DNA of 64,000 bases. Origin: DATGLG01 sp035294245 (lineage in GTDB: Bacteria > Pseudomonadota > Alphaproteobacteria > JACZXZ01). The stretch covers positions 1 to 64,000 of the forward strand of contig DATGLG010000034.1 of NCBI GenBank assembly GCA_035294245.1, read 5' to 3'. Shown one piece after another: positions 1 through 7,579 of this stretch; position 1 is the stretch's first letter, and each line of letters opens with the position of its first letter. The position numbers and the translations under genes are program-made. The notes below the pieces were generated by a model, which did not search any database, was not told the origin of the DNA, and saw only the letters and a list, made by a program, of their open reading frames with translations.

Positions 1-208
1 GGCGCCGCTTCCAAAGGAATAGCCGTCATTCCGGCCGGAGCGCAGCGGAGAGCCGGAATCCAGGTTTTCCGCGGAAATACTGGATTCCCGCTTTCGCGGG
101 AATGACGAGGGGGAGAGTGCAGACTGAGATGTGTGCATGCCGTAGCGCGAAAGCGGGAATCCAGAAGCGCTGGACCCCCGCTTTGCGCGGGGGTGACGAT
201 TATGGAAT
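1..208. repeat. Dispersed palindromic intergenic repeat, left-edge copy
   Basis: Bases 1-156 are the reverse complement of 7317-7472 with about two mismatches. Within the copy, GTCATTCC at 26-33 pairs with GGAATGAC at 98-105, so it can fold into a long hairpin. A shorter hairpin with C-rich and G-rich arms follows at about 176-195. No open frame of its own is credible here. The repeat probably continues left of the window. It resembles the short interspersed palindromic elements common in Hyphomicrobiales genomes. Confidence 0.8.
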
Positions 209-231
209 GACCTAAGAGCCATGCTCCGGCT

Positions 232-1335
232 TCACCCCACCGTCAGCACCGGCCGGCCGAGCGCCTCCGCGAGCGGCGTGACGCCGAGCCCGGGCCTGGT
301 CGAGGCCGCCATGCGTCCGGCCTCGCGCTTGGGGGCGCCCTCGGCGAGAGCCTTGGTGACGTAGCTGTTGAAGTCGGTCGCGGTGAAGCGGAAGGCCTCG
401 GGCGTGCTGTGGGCGAGATGGGCGATGGCGGCGGTGACGATATCGCCGCCCCAGCTATCCTCGATGGTCATCGCCACCCCCATGGCGACGCAGAGATCGC
501 GCACCTGCCGCGCCGGCGTGAGCCCGCCGAGCTTGCTGATCTTGATGTTGACGACGTCCATCGCCTGGTCGGCGCGGGCGCGCAGCAGCATCTCGAGGCT
601 GTCGACGGATTCGTCGAGCACGAAGGGATGGTCGGTGTGGCGGCGGATGCTCAGGCACTCGTCATAGCTCAGGCAGGGCTGCTCGATATAGACGTCGAGC
701 TCACGCACCGCGCGCACCACGCGCATCGCCTGGTGGGGCAGCCAGCCGGTATTGGCGTCGGCGACCAGCACGTCGCCGGGCTCGAGCTTCTTCGCGACCG
801 CCTGGATGCGCGCGATGTCCACATCGGGATCGCCGCCGACCTTGAGCTGGAACTTGTGATAGCCCTCGGCGCGATAGCCCGCGACTTTCTCGGCCATGCG
901 CGCGGGCTCCTCCTGGGAGATGGCGCGGTAGAGATCGATCGCCTCGCCGTGGCGGCCGCCGAGCAGCGTCGAGATCGGCTGCCCCGCAGCCTGGCCGAGG
1001 ATGTCCCAGCACGCCACGTCGACGGCGGACTTGACGTAAGGGTGCCCCTTGAGATGGCGCTCCATGTAGCGATAGAGGGGCGTGAGCTGGGTCGGGTCCT
1101 GGCCGATGAGATGGGGTGCCAATTCGGCGAGCCCGGCGCGCACGCCGCTCGCATAAGCGGGGAGATAGGCGGAGCCGAGGGGGCAGACCTCGCCATGGCC
1201 GGTGATCCCCGCGTCGGTCTCGATGCGCACCACCGTCGAATCGAACACCTCGACGGATTTGCCGCCCGCCCATTTATAGCTGCCCTCGTGGAGCGGCAGG
1301 TCGATCTGGAAGGCCTGGATCTTGCGTATCTTCAT
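232..1335 (-). CDS. Enolase-superfamily (mandelate racemase/muconate lactonizing type) racemase or dehydratase
   Basis: The 367-residue protein has the two-part enolase-superfamily layout: an N-terminal capping domain to about residue 125, then a TIM barrel. The barrel shows a lysine strand (KFQLKVGG), the metal ligands in order VADAN, YIEQP and VLDES, and a second catalytic lysine in NIKISKLGG. This two-lysine arrangement fits racemases, epimerases and dehydratases acting alpha to a carboxylate. By overall resemblance it is near the hydroxyproline betaine epimerase / cis-3-hydroxyproline dehydratase branch, but the substrate cannot be read from sequence. The ATG at 1335 has a GAGGA ribosome site four bases upstream; an in-frame extension to 1494 runs into repeat DNA and was rejected. 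No partner gene lies on the same strand. Confidence 0.85.
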   Translation of the reverse strand: MKIRKIQAFQIDLPLHEGSYKWAGGKSVEVFDSTVVRIETDAGITGHGEVCPLGSAYLPAYASGVRAGLAELAPHLIGQDPTQLTPLYRYMERHLKGHPYVKSAVDVACWDILGQAAGQPISTLLGGRHGEAIDLYRAISQEEPARMAEKVAGYRAEGYHKFQLKVGGDPDVDIARIQAVAKKLEPGDVLVADANTGWLPHQAMRVVRAVRELDVYIEQPCLSYDECLSIRRHTDHPFVLDESVDSLEMLLRARADQAMDVVNIKISKLGGLTPARQVRDLCVAMGVAMTIEDSWGGDIVTAAIAHLAHSTPEAFRFTATDFNSYVTKALAEGAPKREAGRMAASTRPGLGVTPLAEALGRPVLTVG

Positions 1336-1496
1336 CGCGTCCTCGTGAGGGCAGGAGAAAGGGGGCACAGCTTGCCGCGCGCGCATCACCGCGCGCAAGG
1401 CCCCGTCGGGGCATGGTATGACCAGGGCTTGATCCCGCCTTGCGGATCGGCGAGGGTGCATCCGACTGGTCGGAGAGAAATCGCCTGATCTCAAGC

Positions 1497-1615
1497 CGTC
1501 GTTCCGGCCGAAGCCCGCGGGTCCGGCCGAAGGCCGGCCCGAGGACAGGCTCCGCGGAGAGCCGGAATCCAGACGTTATTCGAGTCTCTAGGTTCCCGCC
1601 TTCGCGGGAACGACG
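1497..1615. repeat. Dispersed palindromic intergenic repeat
   Basis: The element is bounded by CGTCGTTCC at 1497 and its reverse complement GGAACGACG ending at 1615. The body shares the GAGGACAGGCTCCGCG and GAGCCGGAATCCAG blocks with the copy near 7224-7300. It fills most of the 362-base gap between the enolase-type gene and the PcaC-like gene. Nothing else is evident in that gap apart from the ribosome binding site of the downstream gene. Confidence 0.75.
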
Positions 1616-1697
1616 AATGGAGGCAGCGCTTGCGCGGAACACGTCCGCGCATGACGGCATTAGGTCGACCGAACGCACAACAACAGGAGGGAAGGGG

Positions 1698-2159
1698 ATG
1701 CCACGGGATCTGTTCGCCAAGGGGCTCGCGACGCGCCGCGCGGTGCTGGGCGCAGGCTATGTCAAGAAGAGCCTCGCCGCCGCCGACGCCTTCACCATGC
1801 CGTTCCAGGAGCTCGTCACCGAATGCGCCTGGGGCAAGGTGTGGTCGCGCCCAGGCCTGCCGCGCAAGACGCGCAGCCTCGTGAACGTTGCCATGCTCAG
1901 CGCCTTGAACCGGCCCCACGAGCTCAAGCTCCATCTGCGGGGTGCGGTCAACAACGGCTGCACGCGCCAAGAGATCCAGGAGGTGCTGCTCCAGGTCGCC
2001 ATCTATGCGGGCTTCCCCGCCGCCCTCGACGGCTTCCGCACCGCCCACGAATTCTTCCGCGAGCTGGACGCCGCCGCTGCCCCCGCGCGCGCCAAGGCTG
2101 CTGCGAGCAACAACAACAACAAGGGTCGGCGCGGCAGGCGCAAGGCGACGCGGCGATGA
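1698..2159 (+). CDS. Carboxymuconolactone decarboxylase family protein (PcaC-like)
   Basis: The first 120 residues or so follow 4-carboxymuconolactone decarboxylase (PcaC) closely: RRAVLG near the N-terminus, then FQELVTECAWGKVWSRPGL, TRSLVNVAML, HLRGA, NNGCTRQEI and EVLLQVAIYAG. PcaC opens the aromatic-derived lactone in the protocatechuate branch of the beta-ketoadipate pathway. No other pca genes are present here, so a related reaction on another small acid is possible. The last 25 residues are a low-complexity basic tail with a run of asparagines, unlike PcaC. The ATG at 1698 has GGAGGGAAGGGG just upstream. The stop overlaps the next gene's start (ATGA), so the two are translationally coupled. 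Confidence 0.8.
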   Translation: MPRDLFAKGLATRRAVLGAGYVKKSLAAADAFTMPFQELVTECAWGKVWSRPGLPRKTRSLVNVAMLSALNRPHELKLHLRGAVNNGCTRQEIQEVLLQVAIYAGFPAALDGFRTAHEFFRELDAAAAPARAKAAASNNNNKGRRGRRKATRR

Positions 2160-3109
2160 CGCGCGTCGCCATCCTCGACGATTACCAGAAGGCGAGCCTC
2201 GGCCTCGCCGACTGGGCCCGCCTCGGCGCCGAGGTCAAGGTCGAGGCCTTCGACCGGCCCTTCGCCGATGGCGACGAGGCGGCAACGCGGCTCGCCGCGT
2301 TCGAGGTGATCGTAGCGATGCGCGAGCGCACGCCCTTTCCGCGCGCGCTCATCGAGCGGCTGCCGCGGCTCAGGCTCCTCGTCACCACGGGGATGCGCAA
2401 CGCCGCCATCGACATGGCCGCCGCATCATCGCGCGGCGTTCTCGTCTGCGGCACCGAGATGCTGCCCTATCCGACGGCGGAGCTGACCTGGGGCCTCATC
2501 CTCTCGCTCTCGCGCAATATCCCCGTCGAGGATCGCGCCATGCGCGCGGGCGGCTGGCAGACGACCCTCGGTGTCGATCTGCGCGGCAAGACCCTGGGGG
2601 TGATCGGCCTCGGCCGCCTCGGCGCCGAGGTCGCGCGCATCGGCCGCGCCTTCGGCATGGAGGTGGTGGCGTGGAGCCGGAACCTGACCGACGAGCGCGC
2701 CACCTCAGCAGGAGCCGCGCGCGTCGAGAAGGCGGCACTCCTCGCCCGCGCCGATGTGGTGACGATCCATCTCGTGCTGAGCGAGCGCACGCGCGGGCTG
2801 ATCGGGGCGGCCGAGCTTGCGGCGATGAAACGGACGGCGTTCCTCGTCAACACCTCGCGCGGGCCCATCGTCGATACCGCGGCACTGATCGAGGCCTTGC
2901 GCACGCGCCGCATCGCAGGCGCCGCCCTCGATGTCTACGACGCCGAGCCCCTGCCGGCGGACCACCCGCTGCGCCGCCTCGACAACGTCGTGCTCACGCC
3001 GCATCTCGGCTACGTCACCGCCGAGAACTACCGCCAGGCCTATGGCCAGGCCGTCGAGGACATCGCCGCCTTCCTCGCCGGCAAGCCCGTGCGCGTGCTC
3101 AATGGGTGA
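2156..3109 (+). CDS. D-isomer-specific 2-hydroxyacid dehydrogenase
   Basis: The 317-residue protein has the NAD-binding fold with the dinucleotide loop VIGLGRLGAEVARIG in the middle. The catalytic set of the family is present: Arg in NTSRGPIVD, Glu in YDAEPLP and His in LTPHLGYVT. These enzymes interconvert D-2-hydroxyacids and 2-oxoacids with NAD(P)H and are cytosolic. The length is typical of the glyoxylate/hydroxypyruvate/phosphoglycerate dehydrogenase group. The start overlaps the stop of the PcaC-like gene by four bases, which suggests that both act on one catabolic route. The substrate is not predictable from the sequence. Confidence 0.88.
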   Translation: MTRVAILDDYQKASLGLADWARLGAEVKVEAFDRPFADGDEAATRLAAFEVIVAMRERTPFPRALIERLPRLRLLVTTGMRNAAIDMAAASSRGVLVCGTEMLPYPTAELTWGLILSLSRNIPVEDRAMRAGGWQTTLGVDLRGKTLGVIGLGRLGAEVARIGRAFGMEVVAWSRNLTDERATSAGAARVEKAALLARADVVTIHLVLSERTRGLIGAAELAAMKRTAFLVNTSRGPIVDTAALIEALRTRRIAGAALDVYDAEPLPADHPLRRLDNVVLTPHLGYVTAENYRQAYGQAVEDIAAFLAGKPVRVLNG

Positions 3110-3124
3110 GCGCCCCACCTCACC

Positions 3125-3310
3125 CGCTCCCCCCGGATCGCTGTCCGGGGGTTCGCTTCCCTCTCCGCCCCTGGGGGCGGAGAGGGTGAGGAGCGCCGCA
3201 GGTGCGACGAGGGTGAGGCGGGGTCAAGAGACGAGGGCAGGGTGATGAGGCGGCGTGCGCATCGCGATCTCAACCCTCTCCGCCCATTGGGGGAGAGGGT
3301 GGCGTGCGCA
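3125..3310. repeat. Hairpin-rich repeats between convergent genes
   Basis: There are three hairpins. The first has a perfect 8-bp stem at 3130-3137/3144-3151. The second pairs CCCTCTCCGCCCC at 3159-3171 with the complementary G-rich run ending at 3186. The third pairs ACCCTCTCC at about 3273 with GGAGAGGGT ending at 3300. The CCCTCTCC...GGAGAGGG type is a common dispersed repeat in alphaproteobacteria. It lies between a rightward and a leftward gene, so it may also act as a bidirectional terminator, although no T-run follows the stems. Confidence 0.65.
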
Positions 3311-3362
3311 GCGCGCGGGTGAGGAGAGGGTGAATCGTTGCTCTCGGCGGAAGCGTCGCCCT

Positions 3363-4241
3363 CTACCCCCCATCTCCCTTCGCTAACAGATCGAAGAAGG
3401 CGCCCACCACGCGCACGGGCAGGCGCTCCTTGAGGCAGGCGGCGTATTCGGTGCTCTCGATCCTGGCGTCGCGGATGGCGACGCGGCGGAGCCGGTCGTC
3501 ATGGCCGAACTCGCTCTCGAACACGATGCCGATGCCGAGGCCCGCCGCCACCGCCTCGCGCACGGCCTCGCGGCTGCCGATCTCGATGGTCTCGCCGAGG
3601 GCGACGCCGGCCTCGGCCACCGCCTGCTCGAAGCGCGCGCGCGTCGTCGAGCCCACCTCGCGCAGCACGATGCGCTGCCCCGCGAGCTCGCGGAGCCTGA
3701 CGCCGCCACGCCGCGCGCACCAGGGATGGCTGCGCTCGACGAAGAGCACGAGGCGGTCGCGGCGCAGGGGCACGGCGTGGAGCCGCTCGTCGGGCTTGAG
3801 GTCGGCGAGCACGGCGATGTCGACGAGGCGGTCGCGCAAGGACTCGAGCACCACCCGCGAATTGCCGAAGGCGAAGGAGATGCGGATGCCCGGATAGCGG
3901 CGGGTGAAGCTGCTGATGAGCGGGATGATGTGATAGGGCCCGTCGGCGCCCACGCGCAGCTCGCCGCGCAGAAGCCCGCGCGCCGCGGCGAGAAGCTGCT
4001 CCGCCTCCTGCTCGAGGCCGAATTGCCGGCGGGTGATCTCGAGCAGCGCCCGGCCGAGCTCGGTGATCCTCACGCCGCGCCCCATGCGCTCGAAGAGCTT
4101 CACGCCGAAGCCGTCCTCGAGCTCCTTCACCTGGGCCGAGATGGTCGGCTGGGTCACGTGGAGCGCCGCCGCGGCGCGGGTGAAGCTGCCCTCGGAGGCG
4201 ACGGCGTGGAAGGAGCGGAGCTGGGAGTGGTTTATTGCCAT
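3363..4241 (-). CDS. LysR-family transcriptional regulator
   Basis: This is a standard 292-residue LysR protein: an N-terminal winged helix-turn-helix (residues 5-65, with FHAVASEGSFTRAAAALHVTQPTISAQV) followed by a periplasmic-binding-like effector domain. It is divergent from phnW with a 294-base spacer, the usual arrangement for a LysR protein controlling its neighbour, so it is the likely regulator of the phnW/pbfA-like pair. An AT-rich stretch at about 4246-4280 just upstream of its start could hold the operator, but no clear T-N11-A box could be settled. The effector would plausibly be 2-aminoethylphosphonate or a derivative; that is inference from position only. Confidence 0.88.
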   Translation of the reverse strand: MAINHSQLRSFHAVASEGSFTRAAAALHVTQPTISAQVKELEDGFGVKLFERMGRGVRITELGRALLEITRRQFGLEQEAEQLLAAARGLLRGELRVGADGPYHIIPLISSFTRRYPGIRISFAFGNSRVVLESLRDRLVDIAVLADLKPDERLHAVPLRRDRLVLFVERSHPWCARRGGVRLRELAGQRIVLREVGSTTRARFEQAVAEAGVALGETIEIGSREAVREAVAAGLGIGIVFESEFGHDDRLRRVAIRDARIESTEYAACLKERLPVRVVGAFFDLLAKGDGG

Positions 4242-4364
4242 GGCCTATCCATAGCATAGTTTTTATCGATTTGCCTTATGTCAGAGCGGCGCGGCATATA
4301 GGTCGCGGGGCCGCGTCGTCCCGCGCTGCGCGCGGTCCTCGCCATGATGGGGTGGCGATGCGAC

Positions 4365-4486
4365 GTCATTGCGAGCCCCCAAAGGGGCGAAGCAATCCAG
4401 CGTCGCGGGATTTCTGGATCGCCACGACCGCAGAGCCTGTCCTCGGGCCGGCCTTCGGCCGGACCCGTGGGCGGTCTCGCGATGAC
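4365..4486. repeat. Dispersed repeat with 11-bp terminal inverted repeats
   Basis: GTCATTGCGAG at 4365-4375 matches the reverse complement of CTCGCGATGAC at 4476-4486 with one mismatch. The interior carries GAAGCAATCCAG and the AGCCTGTCCTCGGGCC block also found, in part inverted, in the copies near 1550 and 7265. This GTCATTGCGAG...GAAGCAATCCAG architecture is typical of short interspersed elements in Hyphomicrobiales. It lies inside the lysR-phnW spacer and ends 50 bases before the phnW start, so it sits in the phnW leader or promoter region. Confidence 0.78.
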
Positions 4487-4535
4487 GACCGATGCATCGT
4501 GTTCCTGGTTCGAGCGCACCGACGAGGAGAACGTC

Positions 4536-5732
4536 ATGACCGCAGCAGATGTGCCGCACCGCCCGAGCGAGACCGCCGCCTCGGCGAGCGGGGATCCCTG
4601 GCTGCTGACGCCGGGGCCGCTCACCACCTCGCCCACGGTCAAGGCGGCGATGCTGCACGATCTCGGCTCGCGGGATCAGCGCTTCATCGCGATCAACCGC
4701 CGCTTGCGCGAGCGCCTCGTGGCCATCATCGGCGGCGAGGGGACTCATGTCTGCGTGCCGCTCCAGGGCAGCGGCACCTTCGTCGTCGAGGCGATGATCG
4801 GCACCTTCATGCCCGCCGACGGCAAGCTCCTCATCCTCGTCAACGGCGCCTATGGCAAGCGCATGGCGCGCATCTGCGCCTATTACGGCTTCAGCCACGC
4901 CATCGAGGAGACGCCCGAGGACACCCCCGTCGATCCCGCCGCCCTCGATCGCCGTCTCGCCGCCGATCGCGACATCACCCACGTCGCCGTCATCCAGTGC
5001 GAGACCACCTCGGGGGTGCTCAATCCGGTCGAGGCCGTGGCCGAGGTTGTCGCGCGCCACGGGCGCCGCCTCCTCGTCGACGCCATGAGCGCCTTCGGCG
5101 CTATCCCCCTCGATGCGCGCAGGACGCCATTCGACGCCCTCGTCGCCTCCAGCAACAAATGCCTCGAAGGCGTGCCCGGCATGGGCTTCTGCCTGGCGCG
5201 CCGCGACGCCCTGGAAAAATGCGAGGGCAACGCGCCCTCCCTCAGCCTCGATCTCTACGACCAATGGGTGGCGATGGAGAAGAACGGTCAGTGGCGCTTC
5301 ACCCCGCCGGTGCACACGCTCCTTGCCCTCGACCGCGCCCTCGACGAGTTCGAGGCGGAGGGCGGGGTCGCCGGGCGCGGCGGGCGCTACCGCGAGAATT
5401 GCCGCGTGCTTGTCGAGGGGCTGCGCGCCCTCGGCTTCGAGACCCTGCTGCCCGATGCAATCCAAGCGCCCATCATCGTCACGGTCAAGATGCCCGCCGA
5501 TCCGAAGTTCGACTTCCAGCGCTTCTATGATCGCCTGGCGCGCGCGGGCTACGTCATCTATCCGGGCAAGCTCACGGTCGCCGAGAGCTTCAGAATCGGC
5601 TGCATCGGGCGGGTTAGCGTGACAGAGATGCGCGGCGTGCTCGGAGTCATCAAGCAAGCCCTTGGAGAGATGGGCGTTTCCGCGGTTGGGGGGATGCAAG
5701 GGGATGCCAACGTCGCCCGTCGGCGCGCTTGA
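4536..5732 (+). CDS. phnW: 2-aminoethylphosphonate:pyruvate aminotransferase
   Basis: PhnW transfers the amino group of 2-aminoethylphosphonate (AEP) to pyruvate, giving phosphonoacetaldehyde and alanine, the first step of AEP degradation. The protein matches the family along its length: LLTPGPLTTSPTVKAAML, GSRD, LQGSGTFVVEAM, VNGAYGKRM, ETTSGVLNP, VDAMSAFGAIP, the PLP-lysine segment SSNKCLEGVPG (Lys208), SLDLYDQW and YPGKLT. At 398 residues it is somewhat longer than usual, with about 20 extra N-terminal residues and a short low-complexity C-terminal tail. GAGGAG six bases before ATG 4536 fixes the start. It is followed after 45 bases by the PbfA-like gene, and the divergent LysR gene probably controls it. 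No phosphonatase gene (phnX or phnY/phnA) occurs in the window. Confidence 0.9.
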   Translation: MTAADVPHRPSETAASASGDPWLLTPGPLTTSPTVKAAMLHDLGSRDQRFIAINRRLRERLVAIIGGEGTHVCVPLQGSGTFVVEAMIGTFMPADGKLLILVNGAYGKRMARICAYYGFSHAIEETPEDTPVDPAALDRRLAADRDITHVAVIQCETTSGVLNPVEAVAEVVARHGRRLLVDAMSAFGAIPLDARRTPFDALVASSNKCLEGVPGMGFCLARRDALEKCEGNAPSLSLDLYDQWVAMEKNGQWRFTPPVHTLLALDRALDEFEAEGGVAGRGGRYRENCRVLVEGLRALGFETLLPDAIQAPIIVTVKMPADPKFDFQRFYDRLARAGYVIYPGKLTVAESFRIGCIGRVSVTEMRGVLGVIKQALGEMGVSAVGGMQGDANVARRRA

Positions 5733-5777
5733 CAGTCGCCTGTCGGCGGATTTGACGAAACGGGCGGGGACGCAGGC

Positions 5778-7181
5778 ATGACGGTGGAGACGAGTCACAA
5801 GCCCGCCCCCTCGGAAAGCGACGTCAACTGCTCGCCGCGGCGCCGAGCCTGGGCCGCGCGCCATCTCGACGCCGCCACCAAGGCCCTCCTCGACGAGGAT
5901 TCCCGCTATTTCCTGCGCCAGTCGGTCTCGACGCCGTGCCTGAATGCCATCCGCAAGGCCGAGGGCATCTGGATCGAGGACCTGGCCGGCCGGCGCTACA
6001 TGGACTTCCACGGCAACAACGTCCACCACATCGGCTACGGCCATCCCCGCCTCAAGGAGGCGATCCGGCAGCAGATGGACGCGCTTCCCTTTGCACCTCG
6101 GCGCTTCGCCTGCGGGCCTGCGGTGGCGCTGGCGCGCAAGCTCGCAAGCCTGGCGCCGGGCGGGCTCACGAAGATGCTGCTCGCCCCCGGCGGCTCGGAA
6201 GCCATCGAGATCGCCCTCAAGATCGCCCGCGCCGCGACCGGGCGGCACAAGACGCTCTCCTTCTGGGACGCCTTCCACGGGGCCGGCTTCGGCGCCGCCT
6301 CGGTGGGGGGCGAGGCGCTCTTCCGCTCGGGCGCCATCGGCCCGCTCCTGCCGGGGAGCGTGCATGTGCCGCCCTTCGCCTGCTACCGCAACCCCCTCGG
6401 CCCCGGCCATTCGAGCCGCGAGCCTCACGACGAGCGCTGCAACATCTTCGCCAGCCTCGTGAGCTATGCCCTTGAGAAGGAGGGCGATATCGGCGCCGTC
6501 ATCGCCGAGCCCCTGCGCGCCGTGCCGTATCTGTCGCCGCCGGGCTTCTGGCGCGCCGTGCGCGCGGCCTGCGACCGCCACGGCGCCCTCCTCATCTTCG
6601 ACGAGATCCCGACGGGGCTCGGCAAGACCGGCCGCCTCTTCGCCTGCGAGCATGATGGGGTCGCGCCGGACATCCTCGTCATCGGCAAGGCGCTCGGCGG
6701 CGGCATCCTCCCCGTTGCCGCAACAATCTGCCGGCCGGAGCTCGATGTGGGCGGTGACTATGCCTTCGGGCATTATACCCATGAGAAGAACCCCGTCCTC
6801 GCCCGAGCGGCGCTTGCCACCCTCGAGATCATCGAGGATGAGGGGCTGGTCGAGAATGCGGCCAAGGTGGGCGCGCAGGCGCTCGCGCGCCTCGCAGCGA
6901 TGATGGACCGCCATCCCTTGATCGGCGATGTGCGCGGCCGCGGCCTCCTGCTGGGGATCGAGCTGGTGCGGGACCGCGCCACCAAGACGCCGGCGAGCGA
7001 CGCTGCGGAGGCGGTACTCTATGGCGCCCTCGAGCGGGGCCTCAGCTTCAAGACCACCATGGGCAATGTCCTGACCCTCACACCCCCCTTGACGATCACC
7101 GCCGCGGAGATGGACAAGGCCCTCGACATCATCGAGGCCTGCCTGACCGAGGTCGAGGCCATGGCCAAGGCCAAGGGCTAA
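5778..7181 (+). CDS. pbfA: Class III PLP enzyme, probable (R)-1-hydroxy-2-aminoethylphosphonate ammonia-lyase
   Basis: This is a class III aminotransferase-fold protein of 467 residues with the PLP lysine in LVIGKALGGG (Lys304), the cofactor aspartate in LIFDEIPTG and a phosphate-loop region APGGSEAIEIALK. The N-terminal segment (NAIRKAEGIWIEDLAGRRYMDF, then HGNNVHHIGYGHP) and the location directly after phnW match PbfA. PbfA removes ammonia from 1-hydroxy-AEP to give phosphonoacetaldehyde, so hydroxylated AEP joins the PhnW route. Published PbfA genes sit in phosphonate clusters with phnW, which supports the call. A simple aminotransferase function cannot be excluded by sequence alone. The gene is probably cotranscribed with phnW. 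Confidence 0.78.
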   Translation: MTVETSHKPAPSESDVNCSPRRRAWAARHLDAATKALLDEDSRYFLRQSVSTPCLNAIRKAEGIWIEDLAGRRYMDFHGNNVHHIGYGHPRLKEAIRQQMDALPFAPRRFACGPAVALARKLASLAPGGLTKMLLAPGGSEAIEIALKIARAATGRHKTLSFWDAFHGAGFGAASVGGEALFRSGAIGPLLPGSVHVPPFACYRNPLGPGHSSREPHDERCNIFASLVSYALEKEGDIGAVIAEPLRAVPYLSPPGFWRAVRAACDRHGALLIFDEIPTGLGKTGRLFACEHDGVAPDILVIGKALGGGILPVAATICRPELDVGGDYAFGHYTHEKNPVLARAALATLEIIEDEGLVENAAKVGAQALARLAAMMDRHPLIGDVRGRGLLLGIELVRDRATKTPASDAAEAVLYGALERGLSFKTTMGNVLTLTPPLTITAAEMDKALDIIEACLTEVEAMAKAKG

Positions 7182-7223
7182 CCTAGTGTTGTGATTTTGA
7201 CATTCGAATCGCATTCAAAGGTC

Positions 7224-7520
7224 GTCATTCCGGCCGGAGCCCCCGGGTCCCGCCGAAGGCGGGCCCGAGGACAGGCTCCGCGCCGAGCCGGAATCCAGGG
7301 CCGCATGCCTGGATGTCCGCTTTCGCGCTACGGCATGCACATATCTCAGTCTGCACTCTCCCCCTCGTCATTCCCGCGAAGGCGGGAATCCAGTATTTCC
7401 GCGGAAAACCTGGATTCCGGCTCTCCGCTGCGCTCCGGCCGGAATGACGGCTATTCCTTTGGAAGCGGCGCCCATCCAGACTTGTGTGCATGCCCCCGCT
7501 TTCGCGGGCATGACGGCCAA
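7224..7520. repeat. Composite dispersed repeat; includes inverted copy of the window's left-edge repeat
   Basis: This block fills most of the 398-base gap between pbfA and the FAD-GcvT gene. GTCATTCC at 7225 and GGAATGAC ending at 7448 form the outer arms, with internal hairpins such as CATTCCCGCGAAGGCGGGAATCC near 7370. Bases 7317-7472 are the inverse of 1-156. A further hairpin with CCCCGCTTTCGCGGGC arms lies at about 7494-7509. No open frame or regulator site was recognised apart from the ribosome site of the next gene. Confidence 0.8.
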
Positions 7521-7579
7521 ACAGAACGAACCGTTGGGGTCGCAACACTAGAACTTGAGGAATTACTGGAAGGTGCGGC

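Noticed and set aside
1..208. Possible CRISPR or insertion-sequence end in the palindromic repeats
   Set aside because: There is no regular repeat-spacer pattern and no transposase frame; the units are single dispersed hairpin elements.
4281..7214. A very long open frame on the minus strand opposite phnW and pbfA
   Set aside because: It is the GC-rich antisense shadow of two well-supported PLP enzyme genes, with biased His/Asp/Gly/Arg composition and no recognisable family.
7317..7472. Reading the 7.2-kb block bounded by inverted repeats as a composite transposon
   Set aside because: No transposase is encoded inside, no target-site duplication can be judged because the left end is cut by the window edge, and the repeat is of the small dispersed type.
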